Source of the DNA: Sphaerisporangium aureirubrum
GTDB lineage: Bacteria > Actinomycetota > Actinomycetes > Streptosporangiales > Streptosporangiaceae
Direction of reading: 5' to 3'
Assembly (NCBI RefSeq): GCF_042658925.1
Contig: NZ_JBHSRF010000001.1
Coordinates: 124,001-188,000, forward strand
DNA: 64,000 nucleotides
The notes beneath the pieces are model-generated. The model saw only the letters and a program-made list of their open reading frames with translations, made no database searches and was not told the DNA's origin. A program made the translations under genes and the position numbers. Positions 23,153-32,208 of the stretch are shown here, piece after piece (position 1 is the stretch's first letter; the number at the start of each line of letters is the position of its first letter).

Positions 23153-24490
23153 TCACTTGCCGATGACGGCGTTCATGTTCGACACGAACTCCTTGGGGGA
23201 GATGGACAGCTGGAACAGGCTGGAGATGTTGTCGAGCAGCACCTCGGCGGCCGTGGGGCTGAGGGCCTGGTCCCAGGACTGGCCGAAGGTCTTGGCCTTG
23301 CTGGCGACGCCGTACACGAAGCTCAGCCACTCGGCGTCCTTGGAGGCGCTGAGCAGGCTCTCGGTGCCCTTGACGATGGGGACCGAGCCGGTGGCGATCC
23401 AGTCCTTGACCTCGGCGTCGGTGGACAGGCCGGTGGACAGGAACTTCTTGGCGATGTCCTTCTGCGCGGGGGTGGCCTGGGAGTAGATCGAGAGGTACTG
23501 GGCGGGGTTGCCGACGGTGTTGCTCGGGTCGCCCTTGCCGCCGTCGACCGGCGGGAAGCTCATGTACCCGAGGGAGCCGCTCGGCACGAAGTCGCCGCCC
23601 TCGGTGGCGAGGATGCCGTAGCTCCAGCTGCCGTGGAGCATCATGGCCGCCTTGCCGGTGTGCAGGAGGGCCTGGTCGGCGTTGGAGTCCGCGGTGATGG
23701 ACGAGAAGCCCTTGATGAAGCCCTTGGCCTTGACGAGGTCCTGCACCTTGGTCAGCGCGTCGATGGAGGCGGGGTTGGACCAGGCGTCCTTCTCGCCGTC
23801 GAACACGGCCTGGAACACCTCGGGGCCGCCGATGCGGTCGAACAGGAACTCCAGCCACATCATGTTGGTCCAGCGCGACTGGCCGGCCAGGGAGAACGGC
23901 GCGATGCCCTTGGCGTTGAACTTGGGCACCAGGTCCATGATGTCGCCCCACGACTGCGGGGGGCTCGCGCCGATCTGCTCGAAGAGCTTCTTGTTGTAGT
24001 ACAGGACGATCGGCTGCACGCGCTCGATGGGCAGCGCGTAGACCTTGCCGTTGACGGTCCCGGCGCCGAACGCCGAGTCGAACAGCCGCGCCCGGACCGC
24101 CGGGTTCTGGTCCAGCCACGGCGTGAGGTCGTCGACCTGCCCGGCCTGCACGTAGCTGCGCAGCGTGCCGCCGCCCCAGCCGAAGACGAGGGTGGGCGCC
24201 TGGCCCGCGCCGAGCGCCGTCTTGATCTTCGTCTTGTAGGCGTCGTTCTGGAAGGTCGTCGCGGTGATCTGGCCGTTCGGGTTGGCCTTGTTGAACCGGT
24301 CGACGGCGGACCGGCGCACCCCTTCCGCGGGCTGCGCGGACAGGAACCAGTAGGTGGCGTTGCCGGCGTTGCCTCCGCCTCCGGCGCCGCCGCCGGGGCC
24401 GGAGGTGCCGCAGGCGGCGAGCGCGGCCCCGACGGGCAGGCCCATGGAGAGGGCGAGGAAGGTACGGCGAGACGGTGTCCTGGGCTCCAC
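23153..24490 (-). CDS. Sugar ABC transporter substrate-binding lipoprotein (orphan)
   Basis: 445-aa family-1 extracellular solute-binding protein. The N-terminus has a twin-arginine motif (PSRRTFLALSMG) followed by a lipobox (LAAC), so it is probably exported by Tat and lipid-anchored. The mature domain has the usual fold landmarks (VDRFNKANPN, TLVFGWGGGTLRSY, VYALPIERVQPIVLYYN, MMLHGSWSYG). The GTG at 24490 has a GGAG site 8 nt upstream; a start at 24526 is possible but lacks one. The expected permease and ATPase genes are not next to it on either side, so it must work with components encoded elsewhere. A 13-bp GAAA-N-TTTC palindrome upstream suggests carbohydrate-dependent control. Confidence 0.9.
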   Translation of the reverse strand: MEPRTPSRRTFLALSMGLPVGAALAACGTSGPGGGAGGGGNAGNATYWFLSAQPAEGVRRSAVDRFNKANPNGQITATTFQNDAYKTKIKTALGAGQAPTLVFGWGGGTLRSYVQAGQVDDLTPWLDQNPAVRARLFDSAFGAGTVNGKVYALPIERVQPIVLYYNKKLFEQIGASPPQSWGDIMDLVPKFNAKGIAPFSLAGQSRWTNMMWLEFLFDRIGGPEVFQAVFDGEKDAWSNPASIDALTKVQDLVKAKGFIKGFSSITADSNADQALLHTGKAAMMLHGSWSYGILATEGGDFVPSGSLGYMSFPPVDGGKGDPSNTVGNPAQYLSIYSQATPAQKDIAKKFLSTGLSTDAEVKDWIATGSVPIVKGTESLLSASKDAEWLSFVYGVASKAKTFGQSWDQALSPTAAEVLLDNISSLFQLSISPKEFVSNMNAVIGK

Positions 24491-25141
24491 GTTGATCTCC
24501 GTACTCGAAGGCCGAGGACTCGCCACGGCTCGTTGGGGGTCGGTGGTGTCGCCGACGAGCCGGAATCAGCACCTTCCGATGCCGGTCGTCCATTCTCTCG
24601 GGGATCGGTGCAATGAAAGTTTCATAATATTTCCGATATATCCGTGCGGCACGCAATCTAGATTTCATGTGTGCGCATGTCAAGGGCCATCCACACCGGT
24701 CAAGGTGACCTGGTCATCCGCCCCGAAAGGGAGTGAAATCCGGTCACGAAAGCCGCTGCGGAGGGTGACTGCCGGTCAGCGTGCCGGAACGGTGACGGAC
24801 CCCACGACCCGGCGTTCATCGAGGCGTCCGGCACCCGGCCGGCGGCACGACCACGCCGGCTCCCCGGGCGGCCAGAGGATCTTCGTGTTCGCGCCGGCGC
24901 GGCCGTCGCGCGCGGCGGCGCGGAGGAGCATCCCGCCGCGGCGATCAGAGCCATCGTGCAAGGACGGCACCGGGTCGCGATCGGCGGACCATGATGCCGT
25001 GCCACTCCATGTCACCGTTATTCGGCGAGAAACTGTGGCGGATTCCGGTGTGTGGCGACAATCCTGGAGGGGAGCGGTCATGCGGAGTTCCCCCGGATTT
25101 CCGGAGAGTGGCGACGTCGTGTCCGAGAGCTGGGGAGGATC
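24491..25141. other. Intergenic region between divergent SBP and SIR2-STAND genes
   Basis: 651 bp without a credible gene; open frames are short, arginine/proline-rich and lack ribosome sites. The left third (24600-24670) is A+T-rich and carries the palindrome listed separately, so it is the likely promoter zone of the binding-protein gene. I see no clear promoter or operator for the rightward gene. Confidence 0.6.
24613..24625. promoter_or_regulatory. Palindromic operator candidate upstream of the SBP gene
   Basis: ATGAAAGTTTCAT: perfect 6-bp arms around one base. GAAA-N-TTTC palindromes (for example CGAAACTTTCG) precede xylanase and other polysaccharide-utilisation genes in streptomycetes. 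It lies about 125 bp upstream of the binding-protein start. Confidence 0.5.
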
Positions 25142-27940
25142 ATGGATTTCGGCAAGGAGAATGACCTCTGCGCACGGATCGCCGCCAGTCTGCGGAAGGG
25201 GAAAGAGGCCAGGCCGCTGGCGCTTCTGGTGGGCTCGGGACTGAGCCGGCCCGCGGTTCCCGGGGTGCCGGAGATCGTCAAAGCGGTGCGGGCCAGCCTC
25301 GGTGAGGAGGCGGCGGAACTCGACTCCTCGCTGGAAGGAGCGGTCGACGAGGGGGAGATGTATCGCCGGGCATTCGCTTTCCTCGGTCGGCGCCGGGACC
25401 CGGAGGAACGTGACAAGATCATTCGCCTGTGCGTGCTCAGCGCTTACCGGAAATCTCTCAAGACCCAGGCTGATATCGCCCAGGACAAACTCGTCGACTA
25501 CGAGGCGGACGTCGACAACTGGAAATTACCGCCTGGCGTCGAGGCGCTCGGAAGAATATGGCGAGGGCTGCCCACCCATTTCCGCGGACCCATCGTCACC
25601 ACCAATTTCGACCCGCTCTGCGAGATCGCCATCGGCCGCGCGGGCGGGCAGGCGATCCGCCGCATCATGGAGCACGACGGCGCCTTCCTGCGCGACGTCG
25701 ACGTGCGCACCCTGGACGTGCCGCAGGTCGTCCACCTGCACGGATACTGGCGGGACTCGGCGACGCTGAGCATGGCCGCCCAGCTGGACCGCGAGCGTCC
25801 CGCGCTGGCGGGGTCGCTGCGGGTGCTGCTCACGCAGTACACGCTGGTGGTCATGGCGTACCGGGCCTGGCGGGACGTCGTCACCCAGCAACTGGTGCAG
25901 ATCATCCGCGAGCAGTCGGCGCGCGAGCTCGACGTCCTCTGGTGCTTCTACGGTGGGGAGGCCGAGCTGCTGCGCACGGCCGGGGAGAACGACCTCATCG
26001 CGAAGCTGCTCGAAGCGCCGGGCAACATCCAGTTCTACGTGGACATCGACGTCAACACCACCCTGCCCGCGCTGGAACGCAAGGTCTCCGACCACCTGGA
26101 GTTCCCCGAGACCGTGCGGTACACCCGGGGCCGCGGCAGCCTGCTGGGCTGGATCCCCGTCACCGACCAGCTGCTCACCGGCAGGGACACCGAGGAGGAC
26201 GATCTCGCCGCGATCGACTTCTTCGACGGACGGCTGCCCAACTGGCGGGACGCGGTCAACCCGCGCATCCCCAAACGGGAGCTCGTCGGGGCCCTGATCG
26301 GGCGCCTCAACGTCACCCTCTACCAGCCCCGCGCGTCGCTCACGCTGGTCCACGGGCCGAGCGGCGAGGGCAAGACGACCGTGCTCATGCAGGTGGCGGC
26401 GGCCATCGCGGCGCGTAACCCCTCCATCGTCGTGCAGTTCAGCTCGGACGGCCGGTGGGGCTCGGTCGACGAGATCCGCTCGCTGCCGCCGGAGTCCAAG
26501 CACCTGCTGGTGATCGACGACGCGTTCCGGTCCATCGACCGCCTGCGCGACCTCGTCGCGGAGATCAACAAGGCGGGGCTGTCCCACATCCACCTGCTCC
26601 TCGGGTCGCGGGACACCGACTGGCGCAACGCCGGGGGGTTCGCGTTCACCTGGAACAAGTACATCCCCGACCGGAAGTACTTCCGGCTGCGAGGCGTCAG
26701 CCCGCTCGACGCGGCCGAGATCATCACGTCCTGGGAGGCGCTGGGGGAGCAGGCGCTCGGGGCCATCGCGTCGCTGAGCCACGACGAGCGGGTGCGCGAG
26801 CTGCTCGACGCCGCCTCCGAGCAGAGCAGCCAGAACGACGGCGCCTTCCTCGGCGCGCTGCTGAAGACCCGGTACGGCGACGGGCTGTCGGACCACGTGC
26901 GCGAGCTGCTGGTGCGGCTCGACCAGCACCGGCTCAACACGCTGGACGGCGAGTCCGAGTACACGCTGCGCGACGTGTTCTTCCTCATCGCCCTGCCGCA
27001 CGCCGCCGGCGTGCGCACGCTCACCTCCGTCGTGCTGGAGGAGTGCTTCGCCCTCACCCAGCAGGAGGTCTTCGCGAGCATCGTGCTGCCGCTCGGGAAC
27101 GAGGCGGCGGCGTCGTACAACGGCAAAGAGATCCTGATCCGCCACGGCCTGATCGCGCGCACCGCCTGCGACCTGGCCGAGGACGTCGGCGCGGACCTCG
27201 CCGAGACCACCGTGCGGCTGGTCAGGGGCGCGATCCGGGCCATCGACCGCCACGGCCCGCGCGGCGACCTGCTCGACCTCGCCTACCTCTCCGCGAACCT
27301 CAAGGACCCCGACCTCGCCATCGTCGCCGCGGAGGCCGCCGTCGAGGCCGCGCCGAACCGGCTCTCCTACCGGACCAGCCTCAGCCGGGCGTACCGTCTC
27401 GCGGGCAGGTGCCGGCCGGCGGTGGACGTGGCGGTGGCGACCCTGCCCCTGCTGATGACCGCCGAGGACGCCGCGACCGGCACCCGTCCGGTCTTCACCG
27501 AGTGGGGGGTGGTCGAGGGGACCATCGGCCACCCCGCGCGCAACGCGGTGCTGGCCGGGGCCGCGCTCCAGGACTACGACCGGTTCGGCAAGCTCAGCGG
27601 GAGCCACGCCTCCACGTCCATCTCCTGTCTGGGGCTCGCGCTGCGCAGGCTGTGGGAGGTGCACAAGGAGCAGGTGTACCTCCGGGGGCTGGCGGCGGTG
27701 ATCGCGGTCGGACGGGTCGTGCACGAGTCGGACGGGCAGACGAACCTGCACCGCCGGTGGCTCGTCGACCTTGAGGCGATCATCGACAGGCACGGTGTCG
27801 CGGCCGACGGCCTGCCCGCCTCCCACCACCTCACCGAGGCCTGCCGGGCCGCCCTCGGCAGGCTGGAGGAGCCGTTCCCGTCGAACATGCCGCCGCTGCG
27901 GTTCGCCTTCAAGAGCCTGATGCGGCTCGCGGGGGAGTGA
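25142..27940 (+). CDS. SIR2-domain STAND-type NTPase, putative antiphage NADase
   Basis: 932-aa protein. The N-terminal SIR2-like domain (about residues 20-290) has GSGLS (31-35), TTNFD with Asn155, and VHLHG with His200, the catalytic residues of defence-type SIR2 NADases. A P-loop NTPase follows: Walker A GPSGEGKTT (405-413), Walker B LLVIDD (455-460) and a sensor-like LLLGSRDTDW. The C-terminal ~350 residues are helical and repeat-like (LAIVAAEAAVEAAPN), fitting a sensor. SIR2 fused to a STAND NTPase is the layout of Avs5-type and related antiviral proteins that deplete NAD on phage recognition; the role here is inferred. ATG 25142 follows GGGGAGG; an in-frame GTG at 25052 is possible. Codon 129 is TTA. 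No other defence genes adjoin. Confidence 0.82.
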   Translation: MDFGKENDLCARIAASLRKGKEARPLALLVGSGLSRPAVPGVPEIVKAVRASLGEEAAELDSSLEGAVDEGEMYRRAFAFLGRRRDPEERDKIIRLCVLSAYRKSLKTQADIAQDKLVDYEADVDNWKLPPGVEALGRIWRGLPTHFRGPIVTTNFDPLCEIAIGRAGGQAIRRIMEHDGAFLRDVDVRTLDVPQVVHLHGYWRDSATLSMAAQLDRERPALAGSLRVLLTQYTLVVMAYRAWRDVVTQQLVQIIREQSARELDVLWCFYGGEAELLRTAGENDLIAKLLEAPGNIQFYVDIDVNTTLPALERKVSDHLEFPETVRYTRGRGSLLGWIPVTDQLLTGRDTEEDDLAAIDFFDGRLPNWRDAVNPRIPKRELVGALIGRLNVTLYQPRASLTLVHGPSGEGKTTVLMQVAAAIAARNPSIVVQFSSDGRWGSVDEIRSLPPESKHLLVIDDAFRSIDRLRDLVAEINKAGLSHIHLLLGSRDTDWRNAGGFAFTWNKYIPDRKYFRLRGVSPLDAAEIITSWEALGEQALGAIASLSHDERVRELLDAASEQSSQNDGAFLGALLKTRYGDGLSDHVRELLVRLDQHRLNTLDGESEYTLRDVFFLIALPHAAGVRTLTSVVLEECFALTQQEVFASIVLPLGNEAAASYNGKEILIRHGLIARTACDLAEDVGADLAETTVRLVRGAIRAIDRHGPRGDLLDLAYLSANLKDPDLAIVAAEAAVEAAPNRLSYRTSLSRAYRLAGRCRPAVDVAVATLPLLMTAEDAATGTRPVFTEWGVVEGTIGHPARNAVLAGAALQDYDRFGKLSGSHASTSISCLGLALRRLWEVHKEQVYLRGLAAVIAVGRVVHESDGQTNLHRRWLVDLEAIIDRHGVAADGLPASHHLTEACRAALGRLEEPFPSNMPPLRFAFKSLMRLAGE

Positions 27941-28037
27941 GCGCGGGCTCCCGCGCCGCTCGTCGTCGCGCCGGTCGTCCCGGCCGGTGCCGTCCTGCTG
28001 TCCACGGCCGCACGGCGTGCGCTCTGTTTGCGAAAAG

Positions 28038-28053
28038 TTGCAAGCGCTTACGA
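28038..28053. promoter_or_regulatory. LacI-family operator candidate upstream of the GH87 gene
   Basis: TTGCAAGCGCTTACGA: central AAGCGCTT is a perfect palindrome and 6 of 8 half-site positions match across the dyad. This resembles LacI/GalR-family boxes (TTGCAAGCGCTTGCAA type). It lies 178 bp before the GH87 start. Confidence 0.5.
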
Positions 28054-28102
28054 CGACAACCGCAAGAAGCAAGTGTCACGCCGTACCTAGAGAGCAAGAT
28101 TA

Positions 28103-28115
28103 CGAAACTATTTCG
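28103..28115. promoter_or_regulatory. CGAAA-N3-TTTCG palindrome upstream of the GH87 gene
   Basis: CGAAACTATTTCG, perfect 5-bp arms, 116 bp before the start codon and 65 bp after the LacI-like site. Similar in core to the palindrome in front of the sugar-binding protein gene at 24613. Confidence 0.4.
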
Positions 28116-28230
28116 CAGGACCCTTGTGGAACGGGGCATCCGACGCCTACTGTCACCTCACCCTCACGGCGTTCGTGCTGCCTTCGAAACATCGTGAGGT
28201 CGCTCACCCCCCGAGAGAAACGAGCATTCG

Positions 28231-30282
28231 ATGTCACGGAGGTTCACAGGGGCAGTGGCGAGGTGGTCCGGCGGATCGCGGCGTGCCGTGGTGGCGGTCG
28301 TGGCGCTGGCGGCGACCACCGCCGGCCTCGGCGCGGTGCCGGGCACCGCACTCGCCGACAAGGGCCGCTCCCCCGTCGTGACGCGGGCCGCCCTCGACCC
28401 GTCGCTGGTGGCGGGGCGCGGCGCCCGCGTCGGCTTCCTCGAACAGGAGGCGGAGAACGCCGCGACGAACGGCACCGTCATCGGGCCGGACCGCGCCGCG
28501 TACACGCTGCCCTCGGAGGCGTCCGGCCGCAAGGCCGTCAGGCTGACGCCGGGGCAGTACGTCGAGTTCACGCTGCCGAGCGCGGCCAACGCGATCACCG
28601 TGCGCTACAGCATCCCCGACGCGCCGACCGGCGGCGGCATCACCGCGCCGCTCGACGTCACGGTGAACGGCGGCGCCAAGAAGGTGATGACCCTCACGTC
28701 GCAGTACGCGTGGCTGTACAACCAATATCCGTTCAGCAACGACCCGAACGGCGACCTGCTGCACCCCGACTGGTGGATCACCGAGTGCCAGTGCGTGCCG
28801 AACGCCACCACGCCGGCCCCGGTGATCACCAAGCCGTTCCGGCCGTCGCACTTCTACGACGAGCAGCGCCTCCTGCTCGGCAGGACCTACCGCGCCGGTG
28901 ACCGGGTGCGGCTGACCGCCCCCGCCGGGAGCGGCGCCGCGTGGACCGTCGTCGACCTGCTCGACTCCGAGCTCGTCGGGGCGCCGCACGTCCGGCTGGT
29001 GGCGGCGAACGTGCTGCTGTTCGGCGCCGACCCGCTCGGCAGGCGCGACTCGGCGGACGCGTTCGACAAGGCCATCGCCTTCGCCAAGCGCAACAGGCTC
29101 AAGGTGTACATCCCGCCGGGCACCTACCAGGTGAACCGCCACATCCTCGTGGACGACGTGACGATCGAGGGCGCGGGCAACTGGTACACGATCGTCAAGG
29201 GCCGCGAGGTCGCCCTTCCCACCCCCGCCCCGGACGGCTCGGTGCACACCGGCGTCGGCTTCTACGGCAAGGACGCGGCGGCGGGCGGCAGCAGGAACGT
29301 CCACCTGTCCGGCTTCGCCATCGAGGGCGACGTGCGCGAGCGCGTCGACACCGACCAGGTGAACGGCGTCGGCGGCGCGCTGAGCGACTCGACCATCGAC
29401 GGCCTGTACATCCGCCACACCAAGGTGGGCATGTGGTTCGACGGCCCGATGCGGAACCTGCGCGTCACCGGCAACGTGATCGTCGACCAGATCGCCGACG
29501 CCATCAACTTCCACACCGGCGTGCGCGACTCGCTGGTGGCCGACACCTTCGTCCGCAACACCGGTGACGACGGCCTCGCGATGTGGTCGGAGAAGACCGC
29601 CAACACCGGCAACACCTTCGACCACAACACCGTGCAGACCCCGGTGCTCGCCAACGGCATCGCCGTCTACGGCGGCACGGACAACACGGTGTCCAACAAC
29701 CTCGTGGCCGACCCGATCCGGGAGGGCAGCGCCCTCCAGGTGGGTTCCCGCTTCGGCGCCGAGGCGTTCACCGGGCACCTGTGGATCAGGAACAACACGA
29801 CGGTGCGGGCCGGCACGTTCGAGCTGAACTGGAACATCGGTCTCGGGGCGATCTGGTTCTACGCGCTGGAGAAGACCATCGACGCGGACATCCAGGTGGT
29901 GGGCAACCACTTCCTGGACAGCACCTACAACGCGATCATGCTGGTCAGCGAGTGGGGCGTGAAGGACCTGTACTCGATCTCCAACGTCCACTTCAAGGAC
30001 ATCAGGGTGGACGGCACCGGCACCTCGGTGGTCAGCGCCCGGGTGGCCGGTTCGGCGACGTTCGAGAACGTGGACGCCCGCAACGTCGGCGCCGTCGGCG
30101 TCAACAACTGCGGGTCGTTCCACTTCACCCCGGCCGGCTCGGAGTTCTCCCTGACCGACCTCGGCGGCAACGACGGCGGCGGCACCACCGGCCCCTGGCT
30201 CGCCGCCTGGGAACTGCCCAACACCATCACCTGCGACGACCGCCCGCCGGTCGTGGCGCCCCCGGCGCCCTCCCCGTGGTGA
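28231..30282 (+). CDS. Secreted GH87-type alpha-1,3-glucanase (mycodextranase family)
   Basis: 683-aa exported enzyme. The signal peptide spans about residues 1-42 (AALAATTAG, ending ALA). A carbohydrate-binding-like beta-sandwich of CBM35/CBM6 type follows (about 70-250, FLEQEAENA, YVEFTLP). The catalytic domain is a right-handed beta-helix (about 255-640), beginning DSADAFDKAIAFAKRNRLKVYIPPGTY. Asp423 (IADAINFH) and Asp446-Asp447 (GDDGLAMW) are spaced 23 and 24 residues apart. That is the spacing of the catalytic Asp triad described for GH87 alpha-1,3-glucanases. The substrate would be alpha-1,3-glucan of fungal walls or mutan. Two operator-like palindromes precede it, and a strong hairpin separates it from the convergent GH6 genes. 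The exact GH family needs a profile search. Confidence 0.78.
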   Translation: MSRRFTGAVARWSGGSRRAVVAVVALAATTAGLGAVPGTALADKGRSPVVTRAALDPSLVAGRGARVGFLEQEAENAATNGTVIGPDRAAYTLPSEASGRKAVRLTPGQYVEFTLPSAANAITVRYSIPDAPTGGGITAPLDVTVNGGAKKVMTLTSQYAWLYNQYPFSNDPNGDLLHPDWWITECQCVPNATTPAPVITKPFRPSHFYDEQRLLLGRTYRAGDRVRLTAPAGSGAAWTVVDLLDSELVGAPHVRLVAANVLLFGADPLGRRDSADAFDKAIAFAKRNRLKVYIPPGTYQVNRHILVDDVTIEGAGNWYTIVKGREVALPTPAPDGSVHTGVGFYGKDAAAGGSRNVHLSGFAIEGDVRERVDTDQVNGVGGALSDSTIDGLYIRHTKVGMWFDGPMRNLRVTGNVIVDQIADAINFHTGVRDSLVADTFVRNTGDDGLAMWSEKTANTGNTFDHNTVQTPVLANGIAVYGGTDNTVSNNLVADPIREGSALQVGSRFGAEAFTGHLWIRNNTTVRAGTFELNWNIGLGAIWFYALEKTIDADIQVVGNHFLDSTYNAIMLVSEWGVKDLYSISNVHFKDIRVDGTGTSVVSARVAGSATFENVDARNVGAVGVNNCGSFHFTPAGSEFSLTDLGGNDGGGTTGPWLAAWELPNTITCDDRPPVVAPPAPSPW

Positions 30283-30296
30283 CCCTCCGATAGGCC

Positions 30297-30337
30297 CTCC
30301 TTGGCCGGGCCGCCGCGCACGGCCCGGCCGAGGGAGG
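30297..30337. terminator. Bidirectional hairpin terminator between convergent GH87 and GH6 genes
   Basis: GGCCGGGCCG (30303-30312), 7-nt loop, CGGCCCGGCC (30320-30329): a perfect 10-bp stem, extended outward by further partial pairing (CCTCC and GGAGG). It sits in the 96 bp between two facing stop codons. Confidence 0.75.
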
Positions 30338-30378
30338 CCGTCCGGCGAGAAAGCCCGGCCGGCCCGCGAGTCAGCCGA

Positions 30379-32154
30379 TCACAGCGACGGGTAGGCGTTG
30401 GCGACCAGCATGGCGAACTGGGCGTGGTGCCAGCGGCCGGTGTGCGGGGCGCCGGGGAGCGAGCCGTTCAGCTCGTCGGTGTCGTAGCGGCCGTAGCGGG
30501 TCGGGTCGCACATCGGGTCGTACCGGGCGTTCGGGTCGTCCTCGTCGGTGATGGGCGGCGTGCTGACGCCGTCCGACTCGCCGGGGGGCTTGATCCAGAG
30601 GTAGGCGTGGATCCCGCTCGCGGGGGCCGCCCTCGGGCGTTCGCCGAGGCCCGCGCCGGTCTGGTTGCAGAAGTTGAAGTGATAGGAGCGGCGGTCGATC
30701 CTGCTCTCGTCCACGTAGGTGTTGAGCTGGGTCGACGTGCTGACCGCGGACGGGCGGGCCGGGCCGCCCCAGCCGTTGCGCGAGGTGTCCACGACCATAC
30801 CGATCGAGGCGGAGAAGCCGCGGCTGATCAGGGCGTTGCGCAGTCCCGTGGCGTAGTCGCGCTCGTCGAAGACGCGGTTCCAGTCGAAGTAGCTGCTGGT
30901 GTACACCGGGCTCCCGCCGGCGATGTGCGCCGGGTCGGGCAGGAAGACCTCGTCGATCGGGACGTAGTCGGTGACGTTGGTGGCGAAGCCGTCCACCGCG
31001 GCCAGGCCCTGCGCGGCGCCGCGCACCGTGGTGGTCAGCCGGTCGAGGAATCCCGGCAGGACGGTGTCGTAGCCCATCCAGGGGGAGAGCCCGGCGTCCA
31101 GGTAGAGGTAGGTGTTGGGGACCGCGCCGAGCGTGTTCAGGGCGTACCGGATGCCGTCGGTGTACACGCCGCTCGCCAGGGCGGTCTGGCACATGGGTTC
31201 CTCCTGGTTGGTGGCCATGGACAGCGCGGCCAGCGAGCGCGGCTCGACGACGAACGCGACGTGCAGGCCGCGGTAGCGCGGCCGGGCGACGATCTCGGCG
31301 ATCGGGTCGATGAACTCGGCCCTGTACCTGTTCAGGCCGGTGCTCGACGCCAGCTCGCCGCCGCCCGCCGGGTTGGTGCAGTCCCGGTACGGCAGGTCGT
31401 ACAGCACGAAGGTGGCGTACGTGGCCTGCTGCGCGAGGGCGCCCTCCAGGTGGTCCACCAGGGTCCGGGTGACGCCGCCGCCGCCGGTCACCTTGGAGAT
31501 CCGGTCCAGCCAGACCGCGGTGGAGACGTCCGCGACCGCCCGCATCCGCCGCGCGGCGTCCCCGCCCGCCGTGACGGCGGACGACTCGACGTTGGCCGAC
31601 CAGTCCGGGTTGACGTAGCCGCGCCCACCGTCGAACGGGTTGGCCGGGTTACCGGTGGTCGGCGTCGGCGTCGGAGTCGGCGTTGGCGTGGGGGTCGGCG
31701 TTGGCGTGGGGGTCGGGGTGGGGGTGCCGGGAGGGGTGCACGTCACGCCGTTGAGCGTGAAGGCGGCCGGGTGGGGGTTGCTTCCCCGCCACGTGCCGTT
31801 GAAGCCCATCGTGAGCGTCCTGCCCGTCGGCACGTCGGCGTCCAACGGCTGGTTCCGCGCGGTGACCCGGGTGCCCGTCTGCCGCCACACCGCCCCCCAG
31901 CCCTGGGTGAGGACCTGGCTCCCGGGGAACGCGAAGGCCACCGTCCAGCCCCGGAACGCGCCGCCGGTGTTCCTGACCTCCAGGGTCGCGGTCAAGCCCC
32001 CGGAACCGGTGCCCCACTGCCACGCCGTGTACTTGGCCTCGCACGAGGCGGCGGCCGACGACGCGCTCTGCGCGGTAAGCACGCCAGCGGTGGCGAGGGC
32101 GAGCGCCACCGGCACCGTCAGGGCACGGTACCGGCGGCCGGTCCCGGGTCTCAT
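30379..32154 (-). CDS. Secreted CBM2-GH6 protein (cellobiohydrolase-like, atypical catalytic site)
   Basis: 591-aa exported protein. Signal peptide (about 1-36), CBM2 cellulose-binding domain (about 38-140, with C-WGTGSGG and the closing Cys), a Thr-Pro repeat linker (about 143-170), and a GH6 catalytic domain (about 175-590). GH6 landmarks: YDLPYRDC, YLDAG, TNVTDY, DTSRNGWGG and LWIKPPGESDG. At the position where GH6 enzymes have the proton-donor Asp (EPDSL or EVDSL), this protein has EPRSL with Arg306. The other acidic positions (Asp of RDC, Asp of ESDG) remain. Activity is therefore uncertain. It follows a paralogue with the same substitution, 54 bp away on the same strand. Confidence 0.9.
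   Translation of the reverse strand: MRPGTGRRYRALTVPVALALATAGVLTAQSASSAAASCEAKYTAWQWGTGSGGLTATLEVRNTGGAFRGWTVAFAFPGSQVLTQGWGAVWRQTGTRVTARNQPLDADVPTGRTLTMGFNGTWRGSNPHPAAFTLNGVTCTPPGTPTPTPTPTPTPTPTPTPTPTPTTGNPANPFDGGRGYVNPDWSANVESSAVTAGGDAARRMRAVADVSTAVWLDRISKVTGGGGVTRTLVDHLEGALAQQATYATFVLYDLPYRDCTNPAGGGELASSTGLNRYRAEFIDPIAEIVARPRYRGLHVAFVVEPRSLAALSMATNQEEPMCQTALASGVYTDGIRYALNTLGAVPNTYLYLDAGLSPWMGYDTVLPGFLDRLTTTVRGAAQGLAAVDGFATNVTDYVPIDEVFLPDPAHIAGGSPVYTSSYFDWNRVFDERDYATGLRNALISRGFSASIGMVVDTSRNGWGGPARPSAVSTSTQLNTYVDESRIDRRSYHFNFCNQTGAGLGERPRAAPASGIHAYLWIKPPGESDGVSTPPITDEDDPNARYDPMCDPTRYGRYDTDELNGSLPGAPHTGRWHHAQFAMLVANAYPSL
31655..31735. repeat. Low-complexity Thr-Pro linker repeat
   Basis: Short-period repeat of GTCGGCGTCGGAGTCGGCGT type on the plus strand, encoding about a dozen Thr-Pro pairs between the CBM2 and GH6 domains. 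Such linkers are typical of secreted actinobacterial cellulases and vary in length by slippage. Confidence 0.85.
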
Positions 32155-32208
32155 AGAAGGTCCTCTCCTGGAGCGGGGCCGGGCGCCTGGACGCCCGGCC
32201 TGCGGGGG

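Noticed and set aside
24700..25081. Small genes on the minus strand between the SBP and SIR2-STAND genes
   Set aside because: Short Arg/Ser/Pro-rich translations, no ribosome sites and no recognisable motif.
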